From: an uncultured Bacteroidales bacterium | GTDB lineage: Bacteria; Bacteroidota; Bacteroidia; Bacteroidales; WCHB1-69 | Length of the DNA stretch: 64,000 nt | Assembly (NCBI GenBank): GCA_934699095.1 | Contig: CAKUVI010000003.1 | Coordinates: forward strand, 62,001 to 126,000 | Reading direction: 5' to 3' | Shown: piece by piece, positions 56,683-63,716 of the stretch | Numbering within the stretch: position 1 is the first letter of the stretch | How the letters are laid out: the number at the start of each line of letters is the position of its first letter | The notes under the pieces: generated by a model | What the model saw: the letters and a program-made list of their open reading frames with translations, nothing else | The model's database searches: none | Told to the model about the DNA's origin: nothing | Program-made: the position numbers and the translations under genes

Positions 56683-58227
56683 ATGAAAAAGGTTATTTTT
56701 TTCCTATGCATGCTTGCCACACTCTCTGTCCATTCACAGGAAATAGTCACCAAAGTGGTGGACAAAGTGGGCTCATATCGCGATTATCTCACACGTTTGG
56801 AAGGTAAAGGCTCCGACCACTACCTTTTTTTCAGCGGAATTGTGATTAATGCGGCAAACCCGTCATACAACAAATGGATAGTGAGGGACGTTATCGTTCT
56901 CGCTCAGAAAGACGGTACAACCGGAAAGAGAATAAACATCGAACATACGGCTGAATATGAGCTTCTTACAGCATACGAAGGGACCGAGGATCTGATCCTT
57001 GTCTATTGCAAATTTAAGGATAGTGAAAAGAATTTCGTTCTCTATCTGAACAGAGTACCTAAAGAGACCGGGCAAAGCGGCGTATGGAATCCAGAAAAAA
57101 TAATCTCAATTCCAATGGAGAGAAGGGATGACATGCTGATTCACGTGGCACGTTCTAAGGATGACTCTAAAGCCGCTGTGCTGATGATGCACACCAGAAA
57201 CAACAGCGTCCTGATCGAAAGAGACGATTACACTTTCAAAGGAGCAGCGGCTGTCGCTTTCGGGGAAGAAGGTTTGATCTGGTCACAACCCATTGCCGTG
57301 GGCACAGCCAACAACACTCTCCAGTTTTTTGATTTCGCCATTGGAAACGATGCCACTGCCTTCGCTGTCATCAAATCATTTAACAAAAAAGGAGATGTCC
57401 ATTCCAATGAGACAATGCATTCTTTCAGACTGAACAGCGATGATGTTATGGCTACTACTGACGATTTTTCCACTTTCGAGTTTGGGTCACCCTCTAACGG
57501 AAAAATTCTGGTAACAGAGGACGGAAGACCAGTCATTGGCGGGTATTATACATCCGAGCCTGGTGGCAAAGAAGTCGGGACTTACACCATTTGCTTTGAG
57601 AACGAATCATTTTACAACCCCAGAGTCAGCTTTGCAAAATTCCCGCAGGAATATTTTTCATATAAGCATCCGAAATCAGAGGCTCCCGCCAAGGAATACA
57701 CAGTTTGGCCGATGGATTTTTACGAGTTCAGCGATGGCACACTGGCACTTCTGGGCGAACCCCATAACGAGACGTCCATCATGTCGAGCACATACACGTT
57801 GGCCGGAAATATCATAGTCAATTTCGTGAACAAGCAAGGCGACCTTTCTGATGCAAGTATGATTCAAAAAAGTCAAGCGATAATGTCAGCTTCCAAGTCC
57901 TTGAGTTTGCTGAGGATAAGCATGTTCTCATTTAACACATATATGAAAGACGACCTGATTCACGTCTTCTTCATTGATGATATCGCCAACTATATGGGAA
58001 AAAGAGGAGAGGCATGCGTTGTGGGCAGCTATTCATCCGGCAAACATTGTATGGCCTATTGCACGATAGATCCCCGGCAGAACATTTCCTCCCCGATAAT
58101 GCTGATTGATTACAAAAAACAAAAAACCAGGGTTTACGTTCCGCTATTTGTGGATCACGACGGAGTTTGGATATACAATAGCGAAAAAATGTTCGCCATA
58201 GTCTCCAAATTCCTTCACACGTTTTAA
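56683..58227 (+). CDS. Secreted protein of unknown function, paralogue of the 27.4 kb gene
   Basis: A 514-residue exported protein (signal peptide KVIFFLCMLATLSVHSQ). ATG 56674 is also possible. The mature chain is beta-rich, with turns VTEDGRPVIGG and EFSDGTLALLGE that align with ALLNDGRLAVSG and ELPDGKIMLIGE of the protein at 27361-28905; lengths agree. No catalytic motif, lipobox or T9SS tail is visible. The gene is bracketed by direct repeats (56566 and 58250). Function unknown; a surface or periplasmic propeller is a guess. Confidence 0.75.
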   Translation: MKKVIFFLCMLATLSVHSQEIVTKVVDKVGSYRDYLTRLEGKGSDHYLFFSGIVINAANPSYNKWIVRDVIVLAQKDGTTGKRINIEHTAEYELLTAYEGTEDLILVYCKFKDSEKNFVLYLNRVPKETGQSGVWNPEKIISIPMERRDDMLIHVARSKDDSKAAVLMMHTRNNSVLIERDDYTFKGAAAVAFGEEGLIWSQPIAVGTANNTLQFFDFAIGNDATAFAVIKSFNKKGDVHSNETMHSFRLNSDDVMATTDDFSTFEFGSPSNGKILVTEDGRPVIGGYYTSEPGGKEVGTYTICFENESFYNPRVSFAKFPQEYFSYKHPKSEAPAKEYTVWPMDFYEFSDGTLALLGEPHNETSIMSSTYTLAGNIIVNFVNKQGDLSDASMIQKSQAIMSASKSLSLLRISMFSFNTYMKDDLIHVFFIDDIANYMGKRGEACVVGSYSSGKHCMAYCTIDPRQNISSPIMLIDYKKQKTRVYVPLFVDHDGVWIYNSEKMFAIVSKFLHTF

Positions 58228-58249
58228 TATGATGCCAAAACAGGCCATA

Positions 58250-58289
58250 GTTTTTATGACCTGATATCTGATATTTCGGGTACGTTAAA
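58250..58289 (+). repeat. Direct repeat, right copy, flanking the 56.7 kb gene
   Basis: GTTTTTATGACCTGATAT (58250-58267) and TACGTTAAA (58281-58289) repeat the left copy at 56566-56599. Confidence 0.65.
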
Positions 58290-58408
58290 CTAATGATGGC
58301 TTAAAGTCTAATTTTTTTCTGGGCGACCGGGCACGCTTTCCGCTCGAATTTCGCCCTAAAGGGCTCATAACCGCTGCAATCGTTGTCGCGGTATTAAGGT
58401 AAACAAAA

Positions 58409-58440
58409 ACGCGGTCAAACAGCACGACCGCGTCTTTCTT
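58409..58440 (+). terminator. Terminator-like hairpin in the 58.23-58.54 kb gap
   Basis: ACGCGGTC (58409-58416) pairs with GACCGCGT (58426-58433) and is followed by CTTTCTTT. With the direct repeat at 58250 and the promoter at 58511 it accounts for the recognisable content of the gap. Confidence 0.6.
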
Positions 58441-58510
58441 TGTCCTATGTTTTCCGTTTATAAACGTCATCGCCTGCAAAACAGCCTCCCGCTTCATTCA
58501 AGAAAAGTCG

Positions 58511-58518
58511 TATTTTTG
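58511..58518 (+). promoter_or_regulatory. -7 promoter element for the flavodoxin-family gene
   Basis: TATTTTTG, 24 bases before the ATG at 58543, inside a block duplicated at 56253-56306. Confidence 0.6.
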
Positions 58519-58542
58519 CAGAGTCGTTTGAACAGAACAAAT

Positions 58543-59160
58543 ATGAAAGCACTCCTCATCAACGGCAGCCCAAACGCGAAGGGCTGCACCTTCACTGCCC
58601 TTAGCATCGTGGCGGAAGAGTTACAGAAAAACGGTATTGAAACCGAGATCGTCCACGTGGGACACAAGAATATCCATGGCTGCATCAGCTGCGGGAAATG
58701 CTACGAAACAGGCAAATGCGTCTTCGATGACATCGTGAACGAAGTCGCCCCGAAATTCGAGCAAGCCGACGCGCTGATCATCGGCTCGCCGGTCTATTAC
58801 GCGGGCATCGCCGGCACGATGAAATCCTTCCTCGACCGCCTCTTCTTCAGCACGCCTTTCCGCAAGTGCATGAAAGTGGGTGCCGCGGTCTGCTCGGCCC
58901 GACGCGCCGGCACCACCGCCACCTTCGACCAGCTGAACAAATACTTCACTATCAGCGAGATGCCCATCGCCAGTACCCGCTACTGGAACATGGTACACGG
59001 TCACAGTGCCGAAGATGTGATGCAGGATGCGGAGGGCGTGCAGTGCATGCGCATCCTCGGCCGCAACATCGCCTTCCTCGTCAAGGCCATCGCCGCCGAG
59101 AAGGAGCGCAGCGGCCTGCCCGAGGCGGAAGAAGCGGTGTTCACTAATTTCATCCGGTAA
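58543..59160 (+). CDS. Flavodoxin-family NAD(P)H-dependent reductase (iron-sulfur flavoprotein-like)
   Basis: A 205-residue flavoprotein. LLINGSPNAKGCTFTAL is the FMN-phosphate loop, GSPVYYAGIAGTMKSFLDR the isoalloxazine-contacting loop, and ISCGKCYETGKC near residues 46-57 is a compact cysteine motif as in iron-sulfur flavoproteins. It probably reduces quinones, nitro compounds or oxygen species. ATG 58543 follows the promoter. It is GC-rich and is followed by a TIGR04076 gene and aldo/keto reductase copy 2, a plausible redox cassette. Confidence 0.87.
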   Translation: MKALLINGSPNAKGCTFTALSIVAEELQKNGIETEIVHVGHKNIHGCISCGKCYETGKCVFDDIVNEVAPKFEQADALIIGSPVYYAGIAGTMKSFLDRLFFSTPFRKCMKVGAAVCSARRAGTTATFDQLNKYFTISEMPIASTRYWNMVHGHSAEDVMQDAEGVQCMRILGRNIAFLVKAIAAEKERSGLPEAEEAVFTNFIR

Positions 59161-59197
59161 AATAGACTATGACTCACTAAACTTAAAGAAAAAAACT

Positions 59198-59545
59198 ATG
59201 AAGAAAGTAAAGATTACCGTCCTCAAAACGATGCTGAATGAGGACTTGGCAAAGGAATATGGCATCTGCGGACTGAAAGCGTGTCCGATGATGAAGGAAG
59301 GTGATGTGTTTTATTCCGACTATGCAAAGCCTGATGGTTTTTGTGACGAAGCATGGAAAGCCATCTATCAGTATGTGTTTGCACTGGCTCATGGTGCAGA
59401 CAAAGGACTGTTCTACTATGGCGATTGGATTAAAGAGCCCGGTGTGGCCGTTGTCAGTTGCAATGACGGCCTTCGTCCTGTGATAATGAAACTTGAAGCA
59501 ACAGATGAGGAAGCCAGGATGGATTATTCGCCAATAGAAAGATGA
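59198..59545 (+). CDS. TIGR04076-family small protein
   Basis: A 115-residue protein with ACPMMKEGDVFYSDYAKPDGFCDEAW, the C-P-x-x-x-x-GD-x-F ... P-x-GFC-x-xAW pattern of TIGR04076, then ISVYQYVFALAHGADKG-like helix and SCNDGLRPVIMKLEA. The two conserved cysteines could bind metal or be redox-active. Function of the family is unknown. It lies 37 bases after the flavoprotein gene and adjoins aldo/keto reductase copy 2. Confidence 0.8.
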   Translation: MKKVKITVLKTMLNEDLAKEYGICGLKACPMMKEGDVFYSDYAKPDGFCDEAWKAIYQYVFALAHGADKGLFYYGDWIKEPGVAVVSCNDGLRPVIMKLEATDEEARMDYSPIER

Positions 59546-59553
59546 TGAAAAAT

Positions 59554-60390
59554 ATGGAACACAAAATCCTGAACAATGGACTGAAGATGCCGATGGTCGG
59601 CCTTGGGGTCTATAACATCCCCGAAAAAGAGACGCAAAGGGTGGTGGAAGACGCCTTGTCGGTGGGCTACCGCAGCATTGACACGGCTGCCATGTACGAA
59701 AACGAGAAAGGCGTAGGCGACGCGGTTCGGGCTTGCAACGTTCCACGCGAAGAGCTGTTCGTCACCACCAAAATCTGCGAGCCCTGCTATACGCGGGAGG
59801 AGACGCTACGCACAGTTGACCAGTCCATGCGGCAGATCGGATTGGACTATGTGGATCTGATGCTACTCCACTGGCCCGTGGGAAACCCCACCGTCATGTG
59901 GCACACGCTCGAAGAACTCTATGCGCAAGGCATGTTCAAGGCCATCGGAGTGTCGAACTTCTATCCCAACACCTTCCCGATGATTGTGGAGGACGCCAAG
60001 GTCATGCCCGTCGTGAACCAATGCGAGGCCCATGTGCTCTACCAGCAGCGGAAAATGAGGGAATACCTGAAGCCTTACGATGTGGCTTTGGAGGCCTGGA
60101 GTCCGTTGGCAGAAGGCCGGAGCAGCATCTTCAAAGACAAGATTTTGATGAGTATAGGCGAAAAATACGGCAAGACTTCCGCCCAGATAGCCTTGAAATT
60201 CCTCGTCCAGAACGACATCATCATCATTCCCAAGACGACGCACAAGGAGAGGATGGTGGAGAACATCAGTCTCTTCGACTTCACGCTGACAGACGGCGAC
60301 CTCGCCGAAATACAGCGGTTGGACACCGGCCGGAATGTGACTGGCTGGCCGTCGGATGCGCTTATATATGAGCCTGCGGCTGTTGGTTAG
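59554..60390 (+). CDS. Aldo/keto reductase, copy 2
   Basis: A 278-residue AKR nearly identical to copy 1: GYRSIDTAAMYENE with the catalytic Asp and Tyr, FVTTKICEP with Lys, MLLHWPVG with His and IPKTTHKERMVEN for NADPH. The ATG at 59554 (MEHKILNNGLKMP) is homologous to the copy 1 start; ATGs at 59542 and 59545 overlap the previous stop. The stop is again followed by the palindromic repeat, so gene and repeat were duplicated together. Confidence 0.92.
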   Translation: MEHKILNNGLKMPMVGLGVYNIPEKETQRVVEDALSVGYRSIDTAAMYENEKGVGDAVRACNVPREELFVTTKICEPCYTREETLRTVDQSMRQIGLDYVDLMLLHWPVGNPTVMWHTLEELYAQGMFKAIGVSNFYPNTFPMIVEDAKVMPVVNQCEAHVLYQQRKMREYLKPYDVALEAWSPLAEGRSSIFKDKILMSIGEKYGKTSAQIALKFLVQNDIIIIPKTTHKERMVENISLFDFTLTDGDLAEIQRLDTGRNVTGWPSDALIYEPAAVG

Positions 60391-60430
60391 CCTTCGTGTT
60401 AACACGAAGTAGCAAACACGAAGTAACAAA
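60386..60430 (+). repeat. Palindromic dispersed repeat, copy 4
   Basis: CTTCGTGTT (60392-60400) is followed at once by its complement AACACGAAG (60401-60409), and a second AACACGAAG is at 60415-60423. It overlaps the stop of aldo/keto reductase copy 2, as copy 2 of the repeat does for the other gene. Confidence 0.75.
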
Positions 60431-60445
60431 CATAAATTACCTAAA

Positions 60446-61288
60446 ATGAAATACTACATCGTTGACGCTTTCACAGACAAGCCTTTTGGCGGGAACCCTG
60501 CAGGAGTGGCGCTCCTTGACGGGGATGTTTTTCCGCCGGAGAAACTGATGCTGCAAATCGCCGCCGAGCTGCGCTATTCGGAGACGGCCTTCGTGAGACG
60601 GGATGCCGAGAAGGAGTTCACCGTCCGCTACTTCACCCCGATGGCCGAGGTGGATCTGTGCGGACACGCCACCATCGCCTCGTTTGCCCTGATACACCGC
60701 AAACTCGGTGTCACCGGCCAGTGCCTCTGTCACGCAAAAGCCGGCGATATCCATGTCGAGGCGGGACCGCGGGTGTTGATGCAGATGACCCCGTCCGAAG
60801 TCCTGAAAACCATTGAGGACACCGAGGAGGTCTATCGAGCGATTGGCATTTGCAACTACACCCCTACCCTGCCGGTGATGATTGTCTCGACAGGCCTACC
60901 CGACTTCATGATTCAGGTTGAGGATGTCGAAACGCTCAACCGTCTTCCTCTTGACATGAACGCCATCAGCGCGGTGACGGAAAAACACAACGCTGTCAGT
61001 TTCCACGTCTTCGCTTTCGGCAACGACGGCCACACCGCCCACGTGCGCGATTTCGGGCCGTTGTATGGCATTCCCGAGGAGTCGGCCACCGGCACCGCCA
61101 ACGCCTCCTTGACCCATTATCTCCAGCGGAACGGGTGCATCCCCCCGACGGGCGACTTCTCCTTCCTGCAAGGCGAGGCGATGGGACGGCCTTCGGTAGT
61201 GAACACGCGCGTCACTGCCGACGGCACAATCTATGTCGGCGGCACCGCGGCGGTGGTGGCGGAGGGGGAAATGCGGCTACGTCTATGA
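60446..61288 (+). CDS. PhzF-family isomerase/epimerase, 3' end joined to a rubredoxin remnant
   Basis: A 280-residue PhzF-like protein: YYIVDAFTDKPFGGNPAGVALL opens the fold, SETAFVRRD contains the catalytic Glu, FTPMAEVDLCGHATIA is the signature, and SATGTANASLTHYLQRNG belongs to the second half. The family performs isomerisations as in phenazine synthesis; most members are of unknown substrate. The last codons overlap, in another frame, the start of a rubredoxin tail (61272), so the natural C-terminus seems cut and replaced by MRLRL. Most of the fold is present and it may be active. Confidence 0.82.
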   Translation: MKYYIVDAFTDKPFGGNPAGVALLDGDVFPPEKLMLQIAAELRYSETAFVRRDAEKEFTVRYFTPMAEVDLCGHATIASFALIHRKLGVTGQCLCHAKAGDIHVEAGPRVLMQMTPSEVLKTIEDTEEVYRAIGICNYTPTLPVMIVSTGLPDFMIQVEDVETLNRLPLDMNAISAVTEKHNAVSFHVFAFGNDGHTAHVRDFGPLYGIPEESATGTANASLTHYLQRNGCIPPTGDFSFLQGEAMGRPSVVNTRVTADGTIYVGGTAAVVAEGEMRLRL

Positions 61289-61385
61289 TCCCGCCGAGCA
61301 CGACGGCGTGGCCTTCGAGGACCTGCCGGACGATTGGAAATGCCCGAGATGTAAGCAGGGGAAGGAGAAGTTCAACAGGGCGTAA
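61272..61385 (+). pseudogene. Rubredoxin-tail remnant fused behind the PhzF gene
   Basis: The frame at 61272 reads CGYVYDPAEHDGVAFEDLP, then DDWKCPRCKQGKEKFNRA and stop, matching the last 37 residues of the MBL-rubredoxin protein at 23390-24331 apart from two substitutions. The first CxxC knuckle is cut at its second cysteine and no start exists, so this is the tail of a lost second copy. Confidence 0.85.
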
Positions 61386-61534
61386 CGGGGAAACGGCTCT
61401 AAATTACCAAAATCTGTAAAGGAAGCCGGATAGACGGAGCGGAATCCTGTTGCTCAAGGATATTCGATGTTTTACTTGTTCCAATAAGCATTTCTACCAA
61501 GAATAGTTTCATGGTGGTAGGTAGTATTGTGAAT

Positions 61535-61588
61535 AAAAATCGTCAGTGTATTGACTGAATTTACGTAAAAATCGTCAGCGTATTGACT
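61535..61588 (+). promoter_or_regulatory. Direct-repeat operator candidate upstream of the second DUF4143 ATPase
   Basis: A 22-base unit beginning AAAAATCGTCAGTGTATTGA (61535-61556) recurs with one mismatch at 61567-61588, period 32, ending 7 bases before the -7 element. Confidence 0.6.
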
Positions 61589-61595
61589 TTTTTTG

Positions 61596-61603
61596 TATTT
61601 TTG
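61596..61603 (+). promoter_or_regulatory. -7 promoter element for the second DUF4143 ATPase
   Basis: TATTTTTG, 21 bases before the ATG at 61625. Confidence 0.6.
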
Positions 61604-61624
61604 CGCATTATAAAATATGCTGTT

Positions 61625-62749
61625 ATGTTAGTGCGAACAATACAACAAAAGATTGAAAAACAGCTTGTTCCAAACAAAGCCGTGTTTATTTTTGGGGCGC
61701 GGCGTGTGGGGAAGACCGTGTTGGTGCGTCAAATACTGGAACGGTTTTCGGGCAGGACCATGCTTCTGAACGGTGAAGACTATGATGCCCAAGTGCTGCT
61801 TGAAGAGAAAAGCATCGCCAATTACCGACGGTTACTCGCCGATGTGGACCTGCTTGCCATCGATGAGGCGCAGGCCATCCCGCATATCGGTGAGAAACTC
61901 AAATTGATGGTGGACGAGGTGCCGGGCATCCGCATCCTTGCCACCGGATCTTCCGCTTTCGACATACGCAACCAGGTGGGGGAGCCGTTGGTGGGCAGAG
62001 GGTCCTCTTTTATTCTTCAGCCTTTTTCACAGCAGGAAATCTCGCAACAGGAGAACCTGCTTCAAACCCGCCGCAATCTCGAAACACGGCTTGTCTTCGG
62101 AAGTTATCCTGATGTGGTGTTGGAAGACGACAGGGAGGCTAATGTGGAATATTTGAAAAGTATTGTTTCGGCATATCTGCTGAAGGATATCCTCTCGTTG
62201 GACGGAATCAAGAATTCAGGCAAAATGATGGAACTGTTGCAATTGGTGTCTTTTCAGGTCGGGAGCGAACTGTCGTATGATGAATTGTCCAACAAACTGG
62301 GAATCAGCAAAAACACAGTGCAGAAGTACATGGATCTGCTTTCGAAGGTGTATGTGATTTTCCGTTTGGGCGGCTACGCGAGAAACTTGAGGAAAGAGGT
62401 GTCCAAAATAGGGAAATGGTACTTTTACGACAATGGCATACGCAACGCTGTCATCGGCAGATTCCAGCCAATGGCCTTGCGCGACGATGTGGGGGCCTTG
62501 TGGGAGAACTATTTTATCAGTGAAAGGATGAAACAGAACCTTCACGGACAATTCAACAGGAATCTTTATTTCTGGAAAACCTACGACCGTCAGGAAATAG
62601 ACTTGATAGAAGAGGCACCAGACGGTCTGAGTGCCTTTGAGATAAAATGGAGCGAGGAAAAGGTGAAAATTCCGGTTGCCTTTGCAAAAAACTATCCTGA
62701 AGCAGCCTTCCATTTGGTCAACCGCAATAATTATCTGGATTTCATTTAA
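61625..62749 (+). CDS. AAA+ ATP-binding protein with DUF4143 domain, copy 2
   Basis: A 374-residue protein: Walker A FGARRVGKTVLVRQIL, Walker B LAIDEAQAIPHIGEKL, sensor ATGSSAF. A winged-helix segment (YDELSNKLGISKNTVQKYMDLL) precedes DUF4143, which shows KWYFYDNGIRNAVI, NYFISERMK, WKTYDRQEIDLIEE and AFEIKWSEEK, an ExK-type nuclease-like end. It is only distantly similar to copy 1. Role unknown; the HTH and the upstream direct repeats would allow autoregulation. Confidence 0.9.
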   Translation: MLVRTIQQKIEKQLVPNKAVFIFGARRVGKTVLVRQILERFSGRTMLLNGEDYDAQVLLEEKSIANYRRLLADVDLLAIDEAQAIPHIGEKLKLMVDEVPGIRILATGSSAFDIRNQVGEPLVGRGSSFILQPFSQQEISQQENLLQTRRNLETRLVFGSYPDVVLEDDREANVEYLKSIVSAYLLKDILSLDGIKNSGKMMELLQLVSFQVGSELSYDELSNKLGISKNTVQKYMDLLSKVYVIFRLGGYARNLRKEVSKIGKWYFYDNGIRNAVIGRFQPMALRDDVGALWENYFISERMKQNLHGQFNRNLYFWKTYDRQEIDLIEEAPDGLSAFEIKWSEEKVKIPVAFAKNYPEAAFHLVNRNNYLDFI

Positions 62750-62904
62750 GGTGTGGGGCGGTACGGCAGTTCAAGTTAAGGAAAACGGAACAAATTAACG
62801 AGAGAGAGGAAACATGTTAAAGAAATCAATATTTTTAACACAAAAAGATTTAAAAGTTGAGTTCTAGCGAAAGGATTAACAACAAGAATAAAACACCAAC
62901 CAAT

Positions 62905-63033
62905 ATGAAAAAAGTCATCGTAATTTCAACCAGTCTCCGCCCGGGTGCCACCCACTGCTACCTATACGACGGCAGCGAGGGCAACTGCATCCCGTGGGAC
63001 TCGCTGGCGGAGTTTTTTGGAAAGAATCTATAG
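62905..63033 (+). pseudogene. Chimeric remnant: flavoprotein start fused in frame to a hydrolase tail
   Basis: Residues 1-12, MKKVIVISTSLR, are the typical first strand of a flavodoxin-fold reductase. They continue without frame change into PGATHCYLYDGSEGNC and IPWDSLAEFFGKNL-stop, which match the last 30 residues of the hydrolase at 38565-39365. Forty-two codons cannot form either fold; this is a deletion scar between two neighbouring genes. Confidence 0.75.
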
Positions 63034-63058
63034 ATAACTAACAGATAAATCGGAATTT

Positions 63059-63706
63059 ATGGAGATAAAAAACAGACCCAACCCCAATGAGGCCTTCCCG
63101 AATCCTAAGATTCCAAGCCTCTGCTTCATCAAGAACGTGGTGAAGAACCCGCGTATCATCATCGGCGACTATACCTATTATGATGACGTGGATGGTGCAG
63201 ACCAATTCGAGAAGCACGTCACTCATTTCTACGACTTCATTGGCGACCGTCTAATTATTGGCAAATTCTGCGCTATTGCCAGGGGTGTGGAGTTTGTCAT
63301 GAATGGAGCCAATCATAGGATGGACGGTGTGACAACCTATCCGTTTTATGTCATTGGTGGCGACTGGGGAAGTGCCATTGCTCCAGTGAAAGATGAATTG
63401 CCTCTGAAGGGTGATACCGTTGTGGGCAATGATGTCTGGATTGGCCAGCATGTTACCATCATGCCAGGCGTTCACATAGGTGACGGAGCAATTATCGGAG
63501 CCAACTCTGTTGTTGCCTCGGACATTCCTCCATACGCTGTCGCCGTGGGGAATCCTTGCCGTGTGGTCAGAAAGCGCTTCGACGACGAATTCATCGCTTA
63601 TCTGCTGGAACTGAAATGGTGGGATTGGAACATTGAGAGGATTGAGGCCAATTTCGAGGCCTTGTCAAGTGGCGATTTATCGCTGATTAGAAAGATTGAT
63701 CAATAG
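63059..63706 (+). CDS. Vat/CatB-like xenobiotic O-acetyltransferase
   Basis: A 215-residue hexapeptide acyltransferase of the streptogramin/chloramphenicol group: IGDYTYYDDVDG, LIIGKFCAIARGVEFVMNG, ANHRMDGVTTYPF with the catalytic His region, VGNDVWIGQHVTIMPGVHIG, GANSVVASDIPPYAVAVGNP and a C-terminal helix DEFIAYLLELKWWDW. Vat enzymes inactivate streptogramin A; CatB-type ones chloramphenicol. Chromosomal relatives are common and many may act on other substrates, so resistance is not assured. Confidence 0.87.
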   Translation: MEIKNRPNPNEAFPNPKIPSLCFIKNVVKNPRIIIGDYTYYDDVDGADQFEKHVTHFYDFIGDRLIIGKFCAIARGVEFVMNGANHRMDGVTTYPFYVIGGDWGSAIAPVKDELPLKGDTVVGNDVWIGQHVTIMPGVHIGDGAIIGANSVVASDIPPYAVAVGNPCRVVRKRFDDEFIAYLLELKWWDWNIERIEANFEALSSGDLSLIRKIDQ

Positions 63707-63716
63707 TTTGTCATCC

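Noticed and set aside
63059..63706. Definite streptogramin resistance gene
   Set aside because: Family features fit, but chromosomal Vat/CatB-like proteins often act on other acceptors, so only the family is called.
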